A stretch of 64,000 nt of DNA. Origin: Asaia bogorensis_B (GTDB lineage Bacteria > Pseudomonadota > Alphaproteobacteria > Acetobacterales > Acetobacteraceae). The stretch's first letter is position 1. Each line of letters begins with the position of its first letter. The notes beneath the pieces were generated by a model. The model was given only the letters and a program-made list of their open reading frames with translations. It was not told the origin of the DNA and did not search any database. Of the stretch, positions 18,685 to 27,201 are shown piece after piece. A program made the translations under genes and the position numbers. The DNA lies in NCBI RefSeq assembly GCF_900465315.1, contig NZ_UBIX01000006.1; one strand, given 5' to 3'.

Positions 18685-19194
18685 ATGCCAATGGCGCTGA
18701 AACTCTCTCATGGCCACGTTCTGCTGGCCGGTCTCATGCTTGGCGGAGCGGCCTGTGCCAGCTCCCCCGCCCTGGCGCTGACGGCGAAGGAATGTCATGC
18801 GAAGTTTCAGGCTGCCGAGAAAGCTGGCACCCTGAATGGCCAGAAATACAAGGATTTCAAAGCTGCCCAGTGTGGCGATGTCTCGACCAGCACCGCGCAG
18901 ACATCCATGGCTCCGGCAGAAAAGGAAGCTGCGGCAGACAAGCCTGTAACCACCGAGGCACCCGCCTCACCGGGGGCGGGGATCGCCTCGAAGCCTTCCA
19001 CGACAGCGTCTGGCAATGTGGTATTTCCGACATCTGTCTCCGCCGCCTATGCCAAGCTCCCGGCGGGCAAGGCACGCATGAAAACCTGCCTCGACCAGTA
19101 TCATGCGAACCAGCAATCCGGTGGAAACGGTTCTCTGAAATGGATCCAGAAGGGCGGCGGGTATTACTCCCAATGCAACGCCAAGCTGAAGTAA
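18685..19194 (+). CDS. Exported Cys-containing hypothetical protein
   Basis: The 169-residue product has a signal peptide (GHVLLAGLMLGGAACASSPALA) and two short Cys-bearing modules. The first (KECHAKFQAAEKAGTLNG to AAQCG) and the last (MKTCLDQYHANQQ to YYSQCNAKLK) flank a disordered Ala/Pro/Thr/Ser linker. The paired cysteines suggest two small disulfide-bonded helical hairpins in the periplasm. An ATG at 18691 is an equally possible start. It follows amtB by 25 bp and is closed by a terminator, so it is probably the third gene of the glnK operon. Function unknown. Confidence 0.7.
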   Translation: MPMALKLSHGHVLLAGLMLGGAACASSPALALTAKECHAKFQAAEKAGTLNGQKYKDFKAAQCGDVSTSTAQTSMAPAEKEAAADKPVTTEAPASPGAGIASKPSTTASGNVVFPTSVSAAYAKLPAGKARMKTCLDQYHANQQSGGNGSLKWIQKGGGYYSQCNAKLK

Positions 19195-19198
19195 ACAA

Positions 19199-19224
19199 AA
19201 GGGCCCGGAAACGGGCCTTTTTTT
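19199..19224 (+). terminator. Rho-independent terminator after the glnK-amtB group
   Basis: A GC-rich stem (GGCCCG 19202-19207 with CGGGCC 19212-19217, extended by A-T and G-T pairs) closes a GAAA tetraloop. A T7 run follows. Confidence 0.9.
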
Positions 19225-19238
19225 ATAAGCGAGGGGTG

Positions 19239-19261
19239 GCGTCAGCTATAGAGGCTGACGC
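19239..19261. repeat. Perfect inverted repeat, 8-bp arms
   Basis: GCGTCAGC (19239-19246) and GCTGACGC (19254-19261) flank a 7-nt spacer, 15 bp beyond the preceding terminator. There is no T-run on either side, so it looks more like a protein-binding site or RNA hairpin than a terminator. No function can be given. Confidence 0.5.
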
Positions 19262-19592
19262 TGTCATGTTGCTCGCGATCCGCTCTTGCCGCTGGGCCCG
19301 TGCAGTAACTGGTACAGACGACGGGCTCCCCTGTCTCGTCTGAGTCTTCAGTGGAAACCTGAATGCATCGGGGTGGATTTTTCTGCGCGGGAGCTGCGGC
19401 TCACAGGGGCGGAATTATGCGGTGCTGCCGTCTTTGCAAATATGGGTATATATCCTGCAAAATATTGACATTGTCTTGCGATTGCAAATGAACGCATTTC
19501 CTATAAAACGGAGATGATTGACATACAGAGATCAAGATTGATTCGCCTCAATCAAGACGAAAACAAGAGGCGTTTGCTTGTATCTTTGCGGC
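19262..19592 (+). other. AT-rich non-coding leader before the orphan gene
   Basis: I see no gene here. GC content drops clearly from about 19430 onward. TTGACA occurs at 19465-19470 and TATAAA at 19502-19507, but they are 31 bp apart and cannot be one promoter. A second TTGACA lies near 19520. The composition break fits a regulatory region of recent foreign origin, which is inference. Confidence 0.45.
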
Positions 19593-21125
19593 ATGCAGGG
19601 AAGTCGTACCGTGGAAAAAGTTGTTTTTGCGACAAATTATAATGAGGGGGAGGATTATCTTTCCCTCTATATTGATAATTTTTTGCATTACACTGACGAA
19701 AACTGCCAGTTGATCATCAATCTTGCGCCGGGTCGGCGTCTCGTCGATCCGGCACTGGGTGCCCATGAGCGTGTTCATATCATCAACGGACACATTGAGC
19801 GCTCCAAATGGGGCATGGGGCTGTCCATTGGACATCTCGAGTCATACGCCTATGCTGCAAGGGAATTGGGAGCGTTCGATTTTTTCTGCACTACTGCGTC
19901 GAACGCCCTGTTTTTCAGAAAACCGGATTTCGGCGCCGTAATCAGCGAGCTGGAGGCGGGTAACATCTTTCCCGCCACTCACGGTCGTGATTACAGCAAG
20001 GACTATGATATCTCGGTCAAGGGATACGACGGTGAAGGCGGATCATGGGCCTGGACCGGATTCAATCAGTCCGAAAACTTCAGGCGATCCCTGGAAGAGG
20101 GGTGCGGTATCACGAGATGCTCGGTCACCCAGATCGAAGGGCTTTTCGCGCGCAAGCAGGACTGGGATATCATCCTTGATCACCAGAAGCAGATCGACGC
20201 GCTTCGTCACGCGCTTACGCAGGACCCGGACGATCCTCGTAACTACATGGCCGTTGAGGAGATGTTGTTTTCGACATTCATCCTGCAATTCGGTAGCCGT
20301 CGTTTCTCCCATCTCTGCTTTGTATTCTGGAACGGGCTCGGTCGCGTAGGGCCTGCAGAATTGCTGACCACGCTCCCGGATCTGCCGCCCCACTTCTGCT
20401 GTGCGAAATGGTTTGATCGGCAGATTACCGATCCGGCGGCCATATTGGTGGGTACTGATGCCGGCCGCGCCTTGCTTGCTGCGTGTCGTACAACCCCCGT
20501 CAAACGTTCCGTGGTTCTTGCGCAAATGTATGAGAGCCTCAAGGCTCTCAATAATCTGGGACCTATCTGCGGTGCCGAAAACAGCATTGCGCGCAACTGG
20601 CACGATTTGTCGGGCTGGAACGGACGCGCGTTGGTCGAAGGGAGGATTGATCTCGCCCGGCAGGTTGAAACGATCCTCGAGGATGTTCGGCAGCCCGTCG
20701 AGACGTTTGCCCCGTTTTTCCTCACTGAGGCTGCTCATCGAGGCTTTGATCTTTCGGTATCACTCACCGAAGCTGGGGACGACCTTCAGGTTATAGCGAC
20801 CGGTCAGTTTCCCGACGATCGCCTGAGCACGGCGCTGGCGGGATACCTTTATCTTTCCTACCGGGCTCCCGTCAGTGAATTTATCCTCTCATTCGACAAC
20901 CGTGATAGTGCGCGGCGCGTAGCTGAGCGCACTGTGTTATACGACAATGGTCATCACTTTTCCCTCGTCACGCCAGATCGCGAAACTGAAGCGAATGGTG
21001 AAGTCCGACTTCATTTCCGGGTCAAGGACGAGGCCAAATTCAAGGTAATCTCTATCGGGCTGCCGTGTTTCGGACGAATTTTCACTTCCCTGCGTCTGAC
21101 GGTTCTGGAAACACCTCCCCAGTAG
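19593..21125 (+). CDS. Orphan protein of 510 residues, possibly glycosyltransferase-related
   Basis: I do not recognise a family with confidence. The N-terminal region (VVFATNYNEGEDYLSLYIDNF, a segment about YTDENCQLIIN, then DFFCTTASNALFFRKPDF) has the rhythm of an alpha/beta nucleotide-sugar-binding fold, as in branching or polysaccharide-type glycosyltransferases. The C-terminal 110 residues look like a beta-sandwich. There is no signal peptide. The ATG at 19593 is preferred; an in-frame TTG lies five codons upstream and a GTG six codons downstream. GC content is lower than in the neighbours and the upstream region is AT-rich. A strong terminator follows, so it is probably an independent unit. 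Confidence 0.6.
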   Translation: MQGSRTVEKVVFATNYNEGEDYLSLYIDNFLHYTDENCQLIINLAPGRRLVDPALGAHERVHIINGHIERSKWGMGLSIGHLESYAYAARELGAFDFFCTTASNALFFRKPDFGAVISELEAGNIFPATHGRDYSKDYDISVKGYDGEGGSWAWTGFNQSENFRRSLEEGCGITRCSVTQIEGLFARKQDWDIILDHQKQIDALRHALTQDPDDPRNYMAVEEMLFSTFILQFGSRRFSHLCFVFWNGLGRVGPAELLTTLPDLPPHFCCAKWFDRQITDPAAILVGTDAGRALLAACRTTPVKRSVVLAQMYESLKALNNLGPICGAENSIARNWHDLSGWNGRALVEGRIDLARQVETILEDVRQPVETFAPFFLTEAAHRGFDLSVSLTEAGDDLQVIATGQFPDDRLSTALAGYLYLSYRAPVSEFILSFDNRDSARRVAERTVLYDNGHHFSLVTPDRETEANGEVRLHFRVKDEAKFKVISIGLPCFGRIFTSLRLTVLETPPQ

Positions 21126-21245
21126 ATCAAATGACAATGACAAGCGCACCCTGAACATCTTCGCGCGCCGGATATCCTGCGACGATCAGAGATCCGGGTA
21201 GGTATCGGTCGCGCAGTCGGAGTAGCGCGCGAGACCTAAAACAGG

Positions 21246-21271
21246 AAAAGGAGGTGGCCGCGCCTCCTTTT
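21246..21271 (+). terminator. Terminator-like hairpin after the orphan gene
   Basis: AAAAGGAGG (21246-21254) pairs perfectly with CCTCCTTTT (21263-21271) around an 8-nt loop. The final T4 forms part of the stem, and the A-run on the other side means it could act in both directions. Confidence 0.7.
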
Positions 21272-21391
21272 CTCAAGTGACGTACACGTGTGGGCCACAC
21301 ACGCAAATATGGGCTGACAGATCCATGATTTGTCTTTCAAGCTTCATGACATGGTTTTTCGATTCCTGATTTTTACTTCGAGGAATTTGTC

Positions 21392-22081
21392 ATGACGCTG
21401 AGAGTCACCCCCGAAAATCAGCCCGGGGTCAGATTGTTTCTGGACACTGCAGATCGCGATGCCCTTCGGCGCTGGCTGCCCACAGGGCTGTTTCATGGCG
21501 TCACAACCAACCCGACCATTCTTGACCGGGCGGGCCTGTCCTGCACCCTCGCGACCATTGCACCGCTGGTGAGCGATATCCTCAGCTATCCGGTCAGTGA
21601 GGTGCAGGCCCAATGCTGGGGGGTGGAAACAGAGAGGCTGATTGAAACCGGATTGGCGCTGGCGGCGCTCGATCCGCGTATGGTCGTCAAGGTACCGATC
21701 ACCGAGAACGGCATACGTGCTGTTTCGGCGCTGCATGCCTATGGCGTGAGGACCACCCTGACCGCTGTTTATGCAGCGCATCAGGCCCTTACGGCTGCTG
21801 CTGCGGGTTCGGATTACGTGGCCCCCTATTTTGGCCGGATTGGTGATCATGGGGGCGATGCCCTCGCAATCGTCACGGCCATGCAGCGCATCCTGCACGC
21901 TTGCGGGCGTCCGACGCGTCTGCTCGTTGCAAGCCTGCGAAAAGCCGATGATCTCGCGGCTCTTGCGGCCTCGGGGTGCGACACCTTCACCTTCAGCCCG
22001 GCTGTCGCCGAGCAATTATTCAGCGATCCGCTGACGACAGACGCAGCGGCGGCTTTCGAGAAAACAGCTGCTGGTCAATGA
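21392..22081 (+). CDS. Transaldolase-family protein (fructose-6-phosphate aldolase-like)
   Basis: The 229-residue product matches the short transaldolase/FSA subfamily. It has RLFLDTADRDALRRW at the start, GVTTNPTIL, the Schiff-base Lys100 in MVVKVPITENG, and YVAPYFGRIGDHGGDAL, then VASLRKADDL. Enzymes of this kind either transfer dihydroxyacetone units or cleave fructose-6-phosphate reversibly; which one applies cannot be told here. The neighbouring fructokinase gene 104 bp downstream supports a role in fructose or sugar-phosphate metabolism. Confidence 0.85.
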   Translation: MTLRVTPENQPGVRLFLDTADRDALRRWLPTGLFHGVTTNPTILDRAGLSCTLATIAPLVSDILSYPVSEVQAQCWGVETERLIETGLALAALDPRMVVKVPITENGIRAVSALHAYGVRTTLTAVYAAHQALTAAAAGSDYVAPYFGRIGDHGGDALAIVTAMQRILHACGRPTRLLVASLRKADDLAALAASGCDTFTFSPAVAEQLFSDPLTTDAAAAFEKTAAGQ

Positions 22082-22185
22082 CCGTGCTTGCTAGTGGACC
22101 GTGCCCGCCTGCTGCTGCGAACACGCGGGGCGTAGTCAGTATCAGTTCTCTGATGGCGGGCTGATGTCTCGCTGAAAGTCTGGTC

Positions 22186-23130
22186 ATGAGTGGTTCAGTC
22201 TTGTGTCTTGGTGAAGCCCTTATCGACTTTATTCCGGTCGATTTGCCAGACGGGCCACCAGGAAAAGGGGGGGCTTACCGGCCCTGTCCGGGCGGCTCTT
22301 CCTACAACGTAGCGCGTGCGCTGGGGCGTCTGGGCGTCAAGACCTGGTTCGGTAGCGCCGTCTCGACGGACCTGTTTGGCGACCAGCTTGTCGCTGCACT
22401 TGAACAGAGCCGGGTCAGGCTGGACTTTCTGCAGAGGCTCGATGCGCCCTCCACCCTCGGCTTTGTCAATCTCGATCAGGCTGAACCGGCCTACGCGTTT
22501 TTCGACGAGGGAGCGGCCGATCGCCTGTGTGAGACCATGCCGGAGAGTGAGGATCTCTCATGCGTGGGGACCCTTCATTTCGGGTCGATCGCCCTGATAA
22601 GAGAACCCGCGGCGAGCGCCTATGAGGCGCTTTTCATGCGGGAGGCCGGTGGGGCGAGGCTCATCAGTTTTGACCCGAACATCCGCGCGTCCCTGGTCCG
22701 TGATGAACAGGGTTATCGCACCCGTATGCAGCGCCTCCTGCATCATGCCGATATCATCAAGATCAGCGGGGCTGATCTGGACTGGCTCTATCCGGGTATC
22801 GCGCATGAACATGCAGCGCGCGATTGGCTTGGACATCGGGCACGTCTTGTGGTGATTACGCATGGCAAGGAGGGTGTCAGCGGGTGGACGCCTACAGCGC
22901 AGGCTCATGCCAGCGCCATACCCACCAATGTGGTGGACACGGTGGGTGCGGGCGACAGCTTTATGGCGGGGCTGCTTGCGGGTCTATCCGATACAGGGTT
23001 TCTGGCGCCGGAGGCTCTGGAAGCGCTTGATGAGACAGCCCTGCATACGGCTCTCGCTTACGGGCAGACCATCGCCAGTGCAACCTGCGCGCGTCGCGGT
23101 GCCGACTCACCGTGGCGAGAGCAATTTTGA
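22186..23130 (+). CDS. PfkB-family carbohydrate kinase, probably fructokinase
   Basis: The 314-residue ribokinase-fold protein starts with VLCLGEALIDFIPV, has the PfkB substrate-side motif GGSSYNVARALGRLGV and the ATP-side signature TVGAGDSFMAGLLAGL (anion hole and catalytic Asp) near residue 250. Such kinases in acetic acid bacteria phosphorylate fructose; the exact sugar is inferred. It lies behind the aldolase gene on the same strand. The downstream GIY-YIG gene is convergent. Confidence 0.88.
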   Translation: MSGSVLCLGEALIDFIPVDLPDGPPGKGGAYRPCPGGSSYNVARALGRLGVKTWFGSAVSTDLFGDQLVAALEQSRVRLDFLQRLDAPSTLGFVNLDQAEPAYAFFDEGAADRLCETMPESEDLSCVGTLHFGSIALIREPAASAYEALFMREAGGARLISFDPNIRASLVRDEQGYRTRMQRLLHHADIIKISGADLDWLYPGIAHEHAARDWLGHRARLVVITHGKEGVSGWTPTAQAHASAIPTNVVDTVGAGDSFMAGLLAGLSDTGFLAPEALEALDETALHTALAYGQTIASATCARRGADSPWREQF

Positions 23131-23236
23131 AGGTCACGTCAGAACACCGTCGGTAAATGTGGCGTGCATCATGCGGTCAGTATGTCGATGCTAGTGCCAG
23201 GATAAGAACGGTTTTGACGCGGTTTCAGGTTCTCCC

Positions 23237-24196
23237 TTACAGATCGGTCCTGCGTTTCGCAGGCGATATGCGCCCTGTCAGTTCCTCGAGCGTGATGCCA
23301 GAGTCATCTTTCCACTCTGTCCAACCGTTAGCAGCGCGTCCCAGAAGTAACACTGCGCCGGGAGTGGGGGAATTAAAGAGCAAGTCCTCTGTCACCACGA
23401 TTTGCTCATCGTTCGTTGTGAGAGCACCACTCCTGAACAGGGCTTCACGCTTGCCGTAGTAATGATGCTTGAGGAACGAAGCCGTATGGCGCTTTCTGCC
23501 AATCGAGCCACGCAGTACTACAAGCCCCTCTTCAGTGTAGCGAGCGTGGGCATCAACGCCATCGTTATTCCTGATATGCACAGTGAATTCGGATTGCATG
23601 GTCTTTGGGGGTGTTACGCGCTCATGGTCAGTATGCGGCAGTGTCCCCGATGGCACCTCAGGCAAGCGTTTTGTGAGCGACTTGAAGACGGGGAATCCGA
23701 GCGTCGTCAGAAGGATATCGATCGTCTCGAAAATCTCGCGACATTCAGCTTCCATCGCGGCCGGGGTGTGCGGGCGTGTGCCTGTTGTGCTGTTCTCCAG
23801 CTTGCAGCGGCCTGCCTGTGCGGCGCGGCTGATCGCCAGCCATTCCAGATAATGCGCATGGGTTACCGTAAGACTATGCGTCAGTGAGAGGGCAACAAGG
23901 GCGCGGTTCCAGAAATCCTTGCCGTCATGGTGTTGCTTGAGCCGTGCGCCCAGATTACCCGTCTGACCAATATAGGCCTTGGCATGACCCGTCTCGTCAT
24001 CCTCACCGAACAGAAGGTAGAGCCCCACATGGCCCGCTTCCGACATGGCAAGAAAGTCAGCCAGCCTCAGGCGAGGAATCTCGATCAACTGAACAATGCG
24101 GGTTGTGATCGAGGCAATGCGTATGCCCTGCGGGTCACCATCGGGAAGGAAGATCTGGATCGTCTGGGGATGGGCCATGGGGCTCTTTTTCTTCAT
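23237..24196 (-). CDS. GIY-YIG nuclease-domain protein with C-terminal DUF4357
   Basis: The 319-residue product has a GIY-YIG domain at about residues 55-135. GLYLLFG stands for GIY, AYIGQTGNLGARLKQHH carries YIG plus the catalytic Arg, and the conserved metal-binding Glu is in HYLEWLAI. The last 110 residues (FTVHIRNNDGVDAHARY to GITLEEL) match DUF4357, which often accompanies GIY-YIG or restriction-linked proteins. The intact catalytic residues suggest a working nuclease. MKKKSPMAH offers two starts six codons apart. Both flanking genes are unrelated; no methylase or restriction partner is adjacent. Confidence 0.85.
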   Translation of the reverse strand: MKKKSPMAHPQTIQIFLPDGDPQGIRIASITTRIVQLIEIPRLRLADFLAMSEAGHVGLYLLFGEDDETGHAKAYIGQTGNLGARLKQHHDGKDFWNRALVALSLTHSLTVTHAHYLEWLAISRAAQAGRCKLENSTTGTRPHTPAAMEAECREIFETIDILLTTLGFPVFKSLTKRLPEVPSGTLPHTDHERVTPPKTMQSEFTVHIRNNDGVDAHARYTEEGLVVLRGSIGRKRHTASFLKHHYYGKREALFRSGALTTNDEQIVVTEDLLFNSPTPGAVLLLGRAANGWTEWKDDSGITLEELTGRISPAKRRTDL

Positions 24197-24370
24197 TGCA
24201 GGCAGATTGCGGTTCTGTCCGGGTAGGGCCGCAATAAAGGTTTCTGACGCATTCGGGTCATACCCGTAAAGGCCAAGGGAGCGCCCATCTCTCGGCCTGC
24301 GGCTTCAAGGGGCGAGGCCGAACAGCAATTGGGGCGGCCTGTCCGGAGTGCAGAACTGCGACAGGCCACG

Positions 24371-24394
24371 GGGCCTGACAGGTTATTCAGGCCC
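24371..24394. repeat. Hairpin downstream of the nucleoside hydrolase gene
   Basis: GGGCCTGA (24371-24378) and TCAGGCCC (24387-24394) form a perfect 8-bp stem around CAGGTTAT. It lies just after the minus-strand gene ending at 24415. No T-run follows, so termination would need other factors. Confidence 0.5.
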
Positions 24395-24414
24395 TCTTGT
24401 CGGCAAGAGATCGC

Positions 24415-25611
24415 TCAGGGCAGGGGCTTGCCGCTCAGCGGAGGCTGGGGGGCGGCCACAAGCCTGTCCATCAGATCCTCAAACCGGGGCACGTCGATCT
24501 TCTGCACCACGATTGTGCGGCCCTCACCGAGGCCGGGCTGATAGCCGGGCGACCACGAGATAATATCGCCATAAGACGGGCCGAACTGCGTGTTCACGTC
24601 AACATAGAGATCGGCTTTCTGGGTGATCAGGCCCGGGTTCAGCCAGACAGCCGCAGCGATTTCGTCCCAGAGCGGAAAGCCCGGCTCGCGGGTCTTGAGA
24701 GAGCGCGAAACCGGGGTGTCGGAGCGCGAAAGACGCTTGAGCAAATCGGGGGTCAGCTCGGTGTCCGTCGAGGGGTCGACTGGAATCATGGTGATCTTTG
24801 GCCAAGGCGCGCGCAACGCAATGCTTGCGGCCTCAGGGTCGAAGCGAATGTTGAATTCGCGCCTTGGTGCATTGAGGAATTCGCGTGCGAACTGATGGGC
24901 AACTTCATCAGGGCGTGTCTGACGCGGGTTGAGACTGCCGCCCATGTAGACCAGCTCCTTGGCGAGCGAGGCAAATTCCGGGTCGAGGCGTTGGGCCAGA
25001 GCCAGATTGGTCAGCGGTCCCGTGGCGATGATCGCCACCTGATGCGGGTAGCGATGCACCATGTCGATCATGAAATCAGCAGCGCGTTCGTGTTGCGCCT
25101 TGATGGTCGGGTTGCCCTGAGGCAGGTCCGGCACGACATCCGGACCGTGATAGGGTGGGAGTTTCTGAAGAGTGGGCTCTACCCAGTGCTTCATCCACAC
25201 GCCTTTCCAGACCAGCTTGCCGTAGAGGGTCTCCCAGCGCTCGGTCTGCGCTTCGGTGTTCACCAGTGGATAGGTGGCCCCTGTATAGACAGGCAGATCA
25301 GGCCGGCCGGCAATTTCCACACCACGAAGCGCATCCGCTGTGGCTTCCTTCGCCCAGGCATCGCCTGTCACAGTCGTGACGCCCAGAACCTTCACATTCG
25401 GCGCCTTGATGACCATCCACTGGGCGAGGGCAAACCCGTCATCATCGAGAATGACCAGGCGTGGCTCGGCATGCGCCGCACTGATGGCAACCCCATTGGA
25501 GGCGACAAGGCCAAGCAGAGCGAGTGACGCCATGCCCATACGCGCGATACCGGCATCGCGGCCACGTCGCGCGGCGGGCATCATTCTCGAAAAATTCGGT
25601 TTGCAGCGCAT
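24415..25611 (-). CDS. Exported nucleoside hydrolase-like protein, atypical active site
   Basis: The 398-residue product has a signal sequence (LALLGLVASNGVAISAAHA) and a nucleoside hydrolase fold. Matching segments are VKVLGVTTVTGD, LPVYTGATYPL, the VAIIATGPLTNLALA segment and the YMGGS motif. Family members cleave the N-glycosidic bond of nucleosides using a calcium held by a DXDXXXDD motif. Here only ILDDDGF (Asp56-58) is seen, with a shorter loop, and the usual LHDP near the C-terminus reads LWDE. Whether it still hydrolyses nucleosides is therefore open. Methionines at residues 10 and 11 are alternative starts. Nothing nearby points to a substrate. Confidence 0.8.
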   Translation of the reverse strand: MRCKPNFSRMMPAARRGRDAGIARMGMASLALLGLVASNGVAISAAHAEPRLVILDDDGFALAQWMVIKAPNVKVLGVTTVTGDAWAKEATADALRGVEIAGRPDLPVYTGATYPLVNTEAQTERWETLYGKLVWKGVWMKHWVEPTLQKLPPYHGPDVVPDLPQGNPTIKAQHERAADFMIDMVHRYPHQVAIIATGPLTNLALAQRLDPEFASLAKELVYMGGSLNPRQTRPDEVAHQFAREFLNAPRREFNIRFDPEAASIALRAPWPKITMIPVDPSTDTELTPDLLKRLSRSDTPVSRSLKTREPGFPLWDEIAAAVWLNPGLITQKADLYVDVNTQFGPSYGDIISWSPGYQPGLGEGRTIVVQKIDVPRFEDLMDRLVAAPQPPLSGKPLP

Positions 25612-25941
25612 GTGCCGTTACTTCCCTGGTTCATTGTCCTGCATCGGGCTCCTGACTCGGAGGGGGCGCCTTTCGACCCGACCAACGAAGCAATAGTTGT
25701 TTGCAATGAGACCGGCGCAAGGCGCAATCCGCCCTGGCGACGATGCGTGTTCAAAACGGAAGAAGGCGGACGGGGCGGGGAGGCGCTGGAAGGACTTGTC
25801 CGGTCGCCGATCGCTCGTACAGAACGCAGAGCAGGCGGTCTCGGCCTCACGCGGCAACAAGGACTGCTGATTGTCTCGAACAGCCCGGAGCGCGTTGGCG
25901 CATTGAGGGCAAGTGATTGAATTTTCTAAAGGAAGGGGACC
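25612..25941. other. Intergenic stretch, nothing identified
   Basis: This 330-bp gap separates the nucleoside hydrolase start from tRNA-Tyr. Open frames exist on both strands, but one runs through the tRNA and none has a ribosome binding site or family resemblance. The promoter of the hydrolase gene should lie near its left end; I could not pick out convincing boxes. Confidence 0.5.
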
Positions 25942-26027
25942 TGGTGGAGAGAGTTGGATTCGAACCAACGTAGGCGTACACCAGCGGATTTACAGTCCGC
26001 CCCCTTTAGCCACTCGGGCATCTCTCC
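25942..26027 (-). tRNA. tRNA-Tyr (anticodon GTA)
   Basis: Read on the minus strand, the gene starts GGAGAGATGCCCGAGTGGCT and has the anticodon loop ACTGTAAAT, so the anticodon is GTA (Tyr). It has a long variable arm, as expected for a class II tRNA, the T-loop GGTTCGAATCC, and an acceptor strand CTCTCC followed by A and an encoded CCA. It stands alone. Confidence 0.97.
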
Positions 26028-26039
26028 AGGTCGGGACGG

Positions 26040-26068
26040 GGAATATGGCGGATCAGGATTGGTGTCAA
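26040..26068 (-). promoter_or_regulatory. Promoter of tRNA-Tyr
   Basis: On the minus strand TTGACA (26063-26068) and TATTCC (26040-26045) are exactly 17 bp apart. The tRNA begins 12 bp after the -10 box, which is a fitting distance for a short tRNA leader. Confidence 0.65.
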
Positions 26069-26122
26069 CAAGCTTTCTTCATTTTTGTTGCATGACGGGC
26101 GGCTTGCTCTCATAGAGCGCTC

Positions 26123-26974
26123 ATGTCCAGACGCCCTTCACGCTCATCCGCCTCGCGCGCTGCCCGCGCTTCCGAAAACCGCGCTCCAGAGGATCGCCCC
26201 TCTGGCGAACGCTTGTCCGAGGGGCGTTCTTCAGGCGGCCGTTCCTCCGGCGGGCGTTCATCCGCCGCCGGATACTGGATGTATGGCCTGCACGCCGTTG
26301 AAGCGGCCCTGCGCAATGCAGAGCGCGACGTGCACGAGCTGCTGGTCACGAAAGAAGCCCTCTCGGCACTCGAAGCCAGACAGGTTCCGATCCGTATCTC
26401 CCCCAACGTGGTCGAGCGCCAGCGGCTGGATCATCTTTGTGAGCGTGACGCCGTGCATCAGGGCGTCTGCATGCGCGTCGAACCACTGACCCCGCCCTAT
26501 CTCGATGACGTGCTGTCCAGCCGCGAAGGGCCCTTGCTGATTCTCGATCAGGTAACCGATCCGCGCAATATCGGTGCGATATTGCGGTCGGCAGCGGCAT
26601 TTGGGGCAGCTGCTCTTGTGGTGCAGGATCGCAATACGCCTCAGGAAGGCGGGGCGCTGGCCAAGGCGGCCTCAGGGGCGCTGGATGTCGTGCCCATTCT
26701 GCGTGAGGTCAATCTCTCGCGCATCATTGCCCAGCTGCAAAATGCCGGTCTCTGGACAGTGGGTCTGGATGCCGGTGGCTCGGTGTTGAACGGTCAGGGT
26801 TTTGCGGGCCGTCGCGTGGCGCTGGTTCTGGGTGCAGAAGGGGCGGGCCTCAGGCGCCTGACCCGGGAAAGCTGCGATGAGATAGCCAGTGTCTACATGC
26901 CCGGTGACATGGAAAGCCTCAATGTCTCCAATGCTGCTGCTGTGGCACTTTATGAGCTGGTTCGCCCGGCCTGA
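26123..26974 (+). CDS. rlmB: 23S rRNA 2'-O-ribose methyltransferase RlmB
   Basis: The product belongs to the SpoU/TrmH family with its deep trefoil knot. After an N-terminal L30e-like substrate domain (YGLHAVEAALRNAERDVHELL) come the three SpoU motifs: LILDQVTDPRNIGAILRSAA, then VALVLGAEGAGLRRL, and ESLNVSNAAAVALYEL. RlmB methylates G2251 of 23S rRNA in E. coli; other TrmH members act on tRNA, so the target is inferred. The first 48 residues are an unusual Ser/Arg/Gly-rich tail with SSGGR repeats, likely disordered and possibly RNA-contacting. Total length is 283 residues, against about 245 for E. coli. Confidence 0.9.
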   Translation: MSRRPSRSSASRAARASENRAPEDRPSGERLSEGRSSGGRSSGGRSSAAGYWMYGLHAVEAALRNAERDVHELLVTKEALSALEARQVPIRISPNVVERQRLDHLCERDAVHQGVCMRVEPLTPPYLDDVLSSREGPLLILDQVTDPRNIGAILRSAAAFGAAALVVQDRNTPQEGGALAKAASGALDVVPILREVNLSRIIAQLQNAGLWTVGLDAGGSVLNGQGFAGRRVALVLGAEGAGLRRLTRESCDEIASVYMPGDMESLNVSNAAAVALYELVRPA

Positions 26975-27201
26975 TTTCCTGGGGGTTTGAGGCATGGCCC
27001 CTCGTCATGCCCAACCTGCTGCGTGACGGTACCCATGCTCGCGCCTTGACGCATATGGCGGGAGTGCCCATCGCTGGAGAGCCCGAAGCATGAGTGCGCG
27101 TAGCGCAAGTGCCCCGGGTCACCCGTCAGGGAATTCCATCAGCCCGGGTGATGGTCTAGTCTGATTGCTCCAAGGACATGTTTCCGGGAGGGATCACTTC
27201 C

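Noticed and set aside
25618..25968. Minus-strand frame running out of tRNA-Tyr
   Set aside because: It begins inside the tRNA, as spurious frames at tRNA ends do, and has no ribosome binding site.
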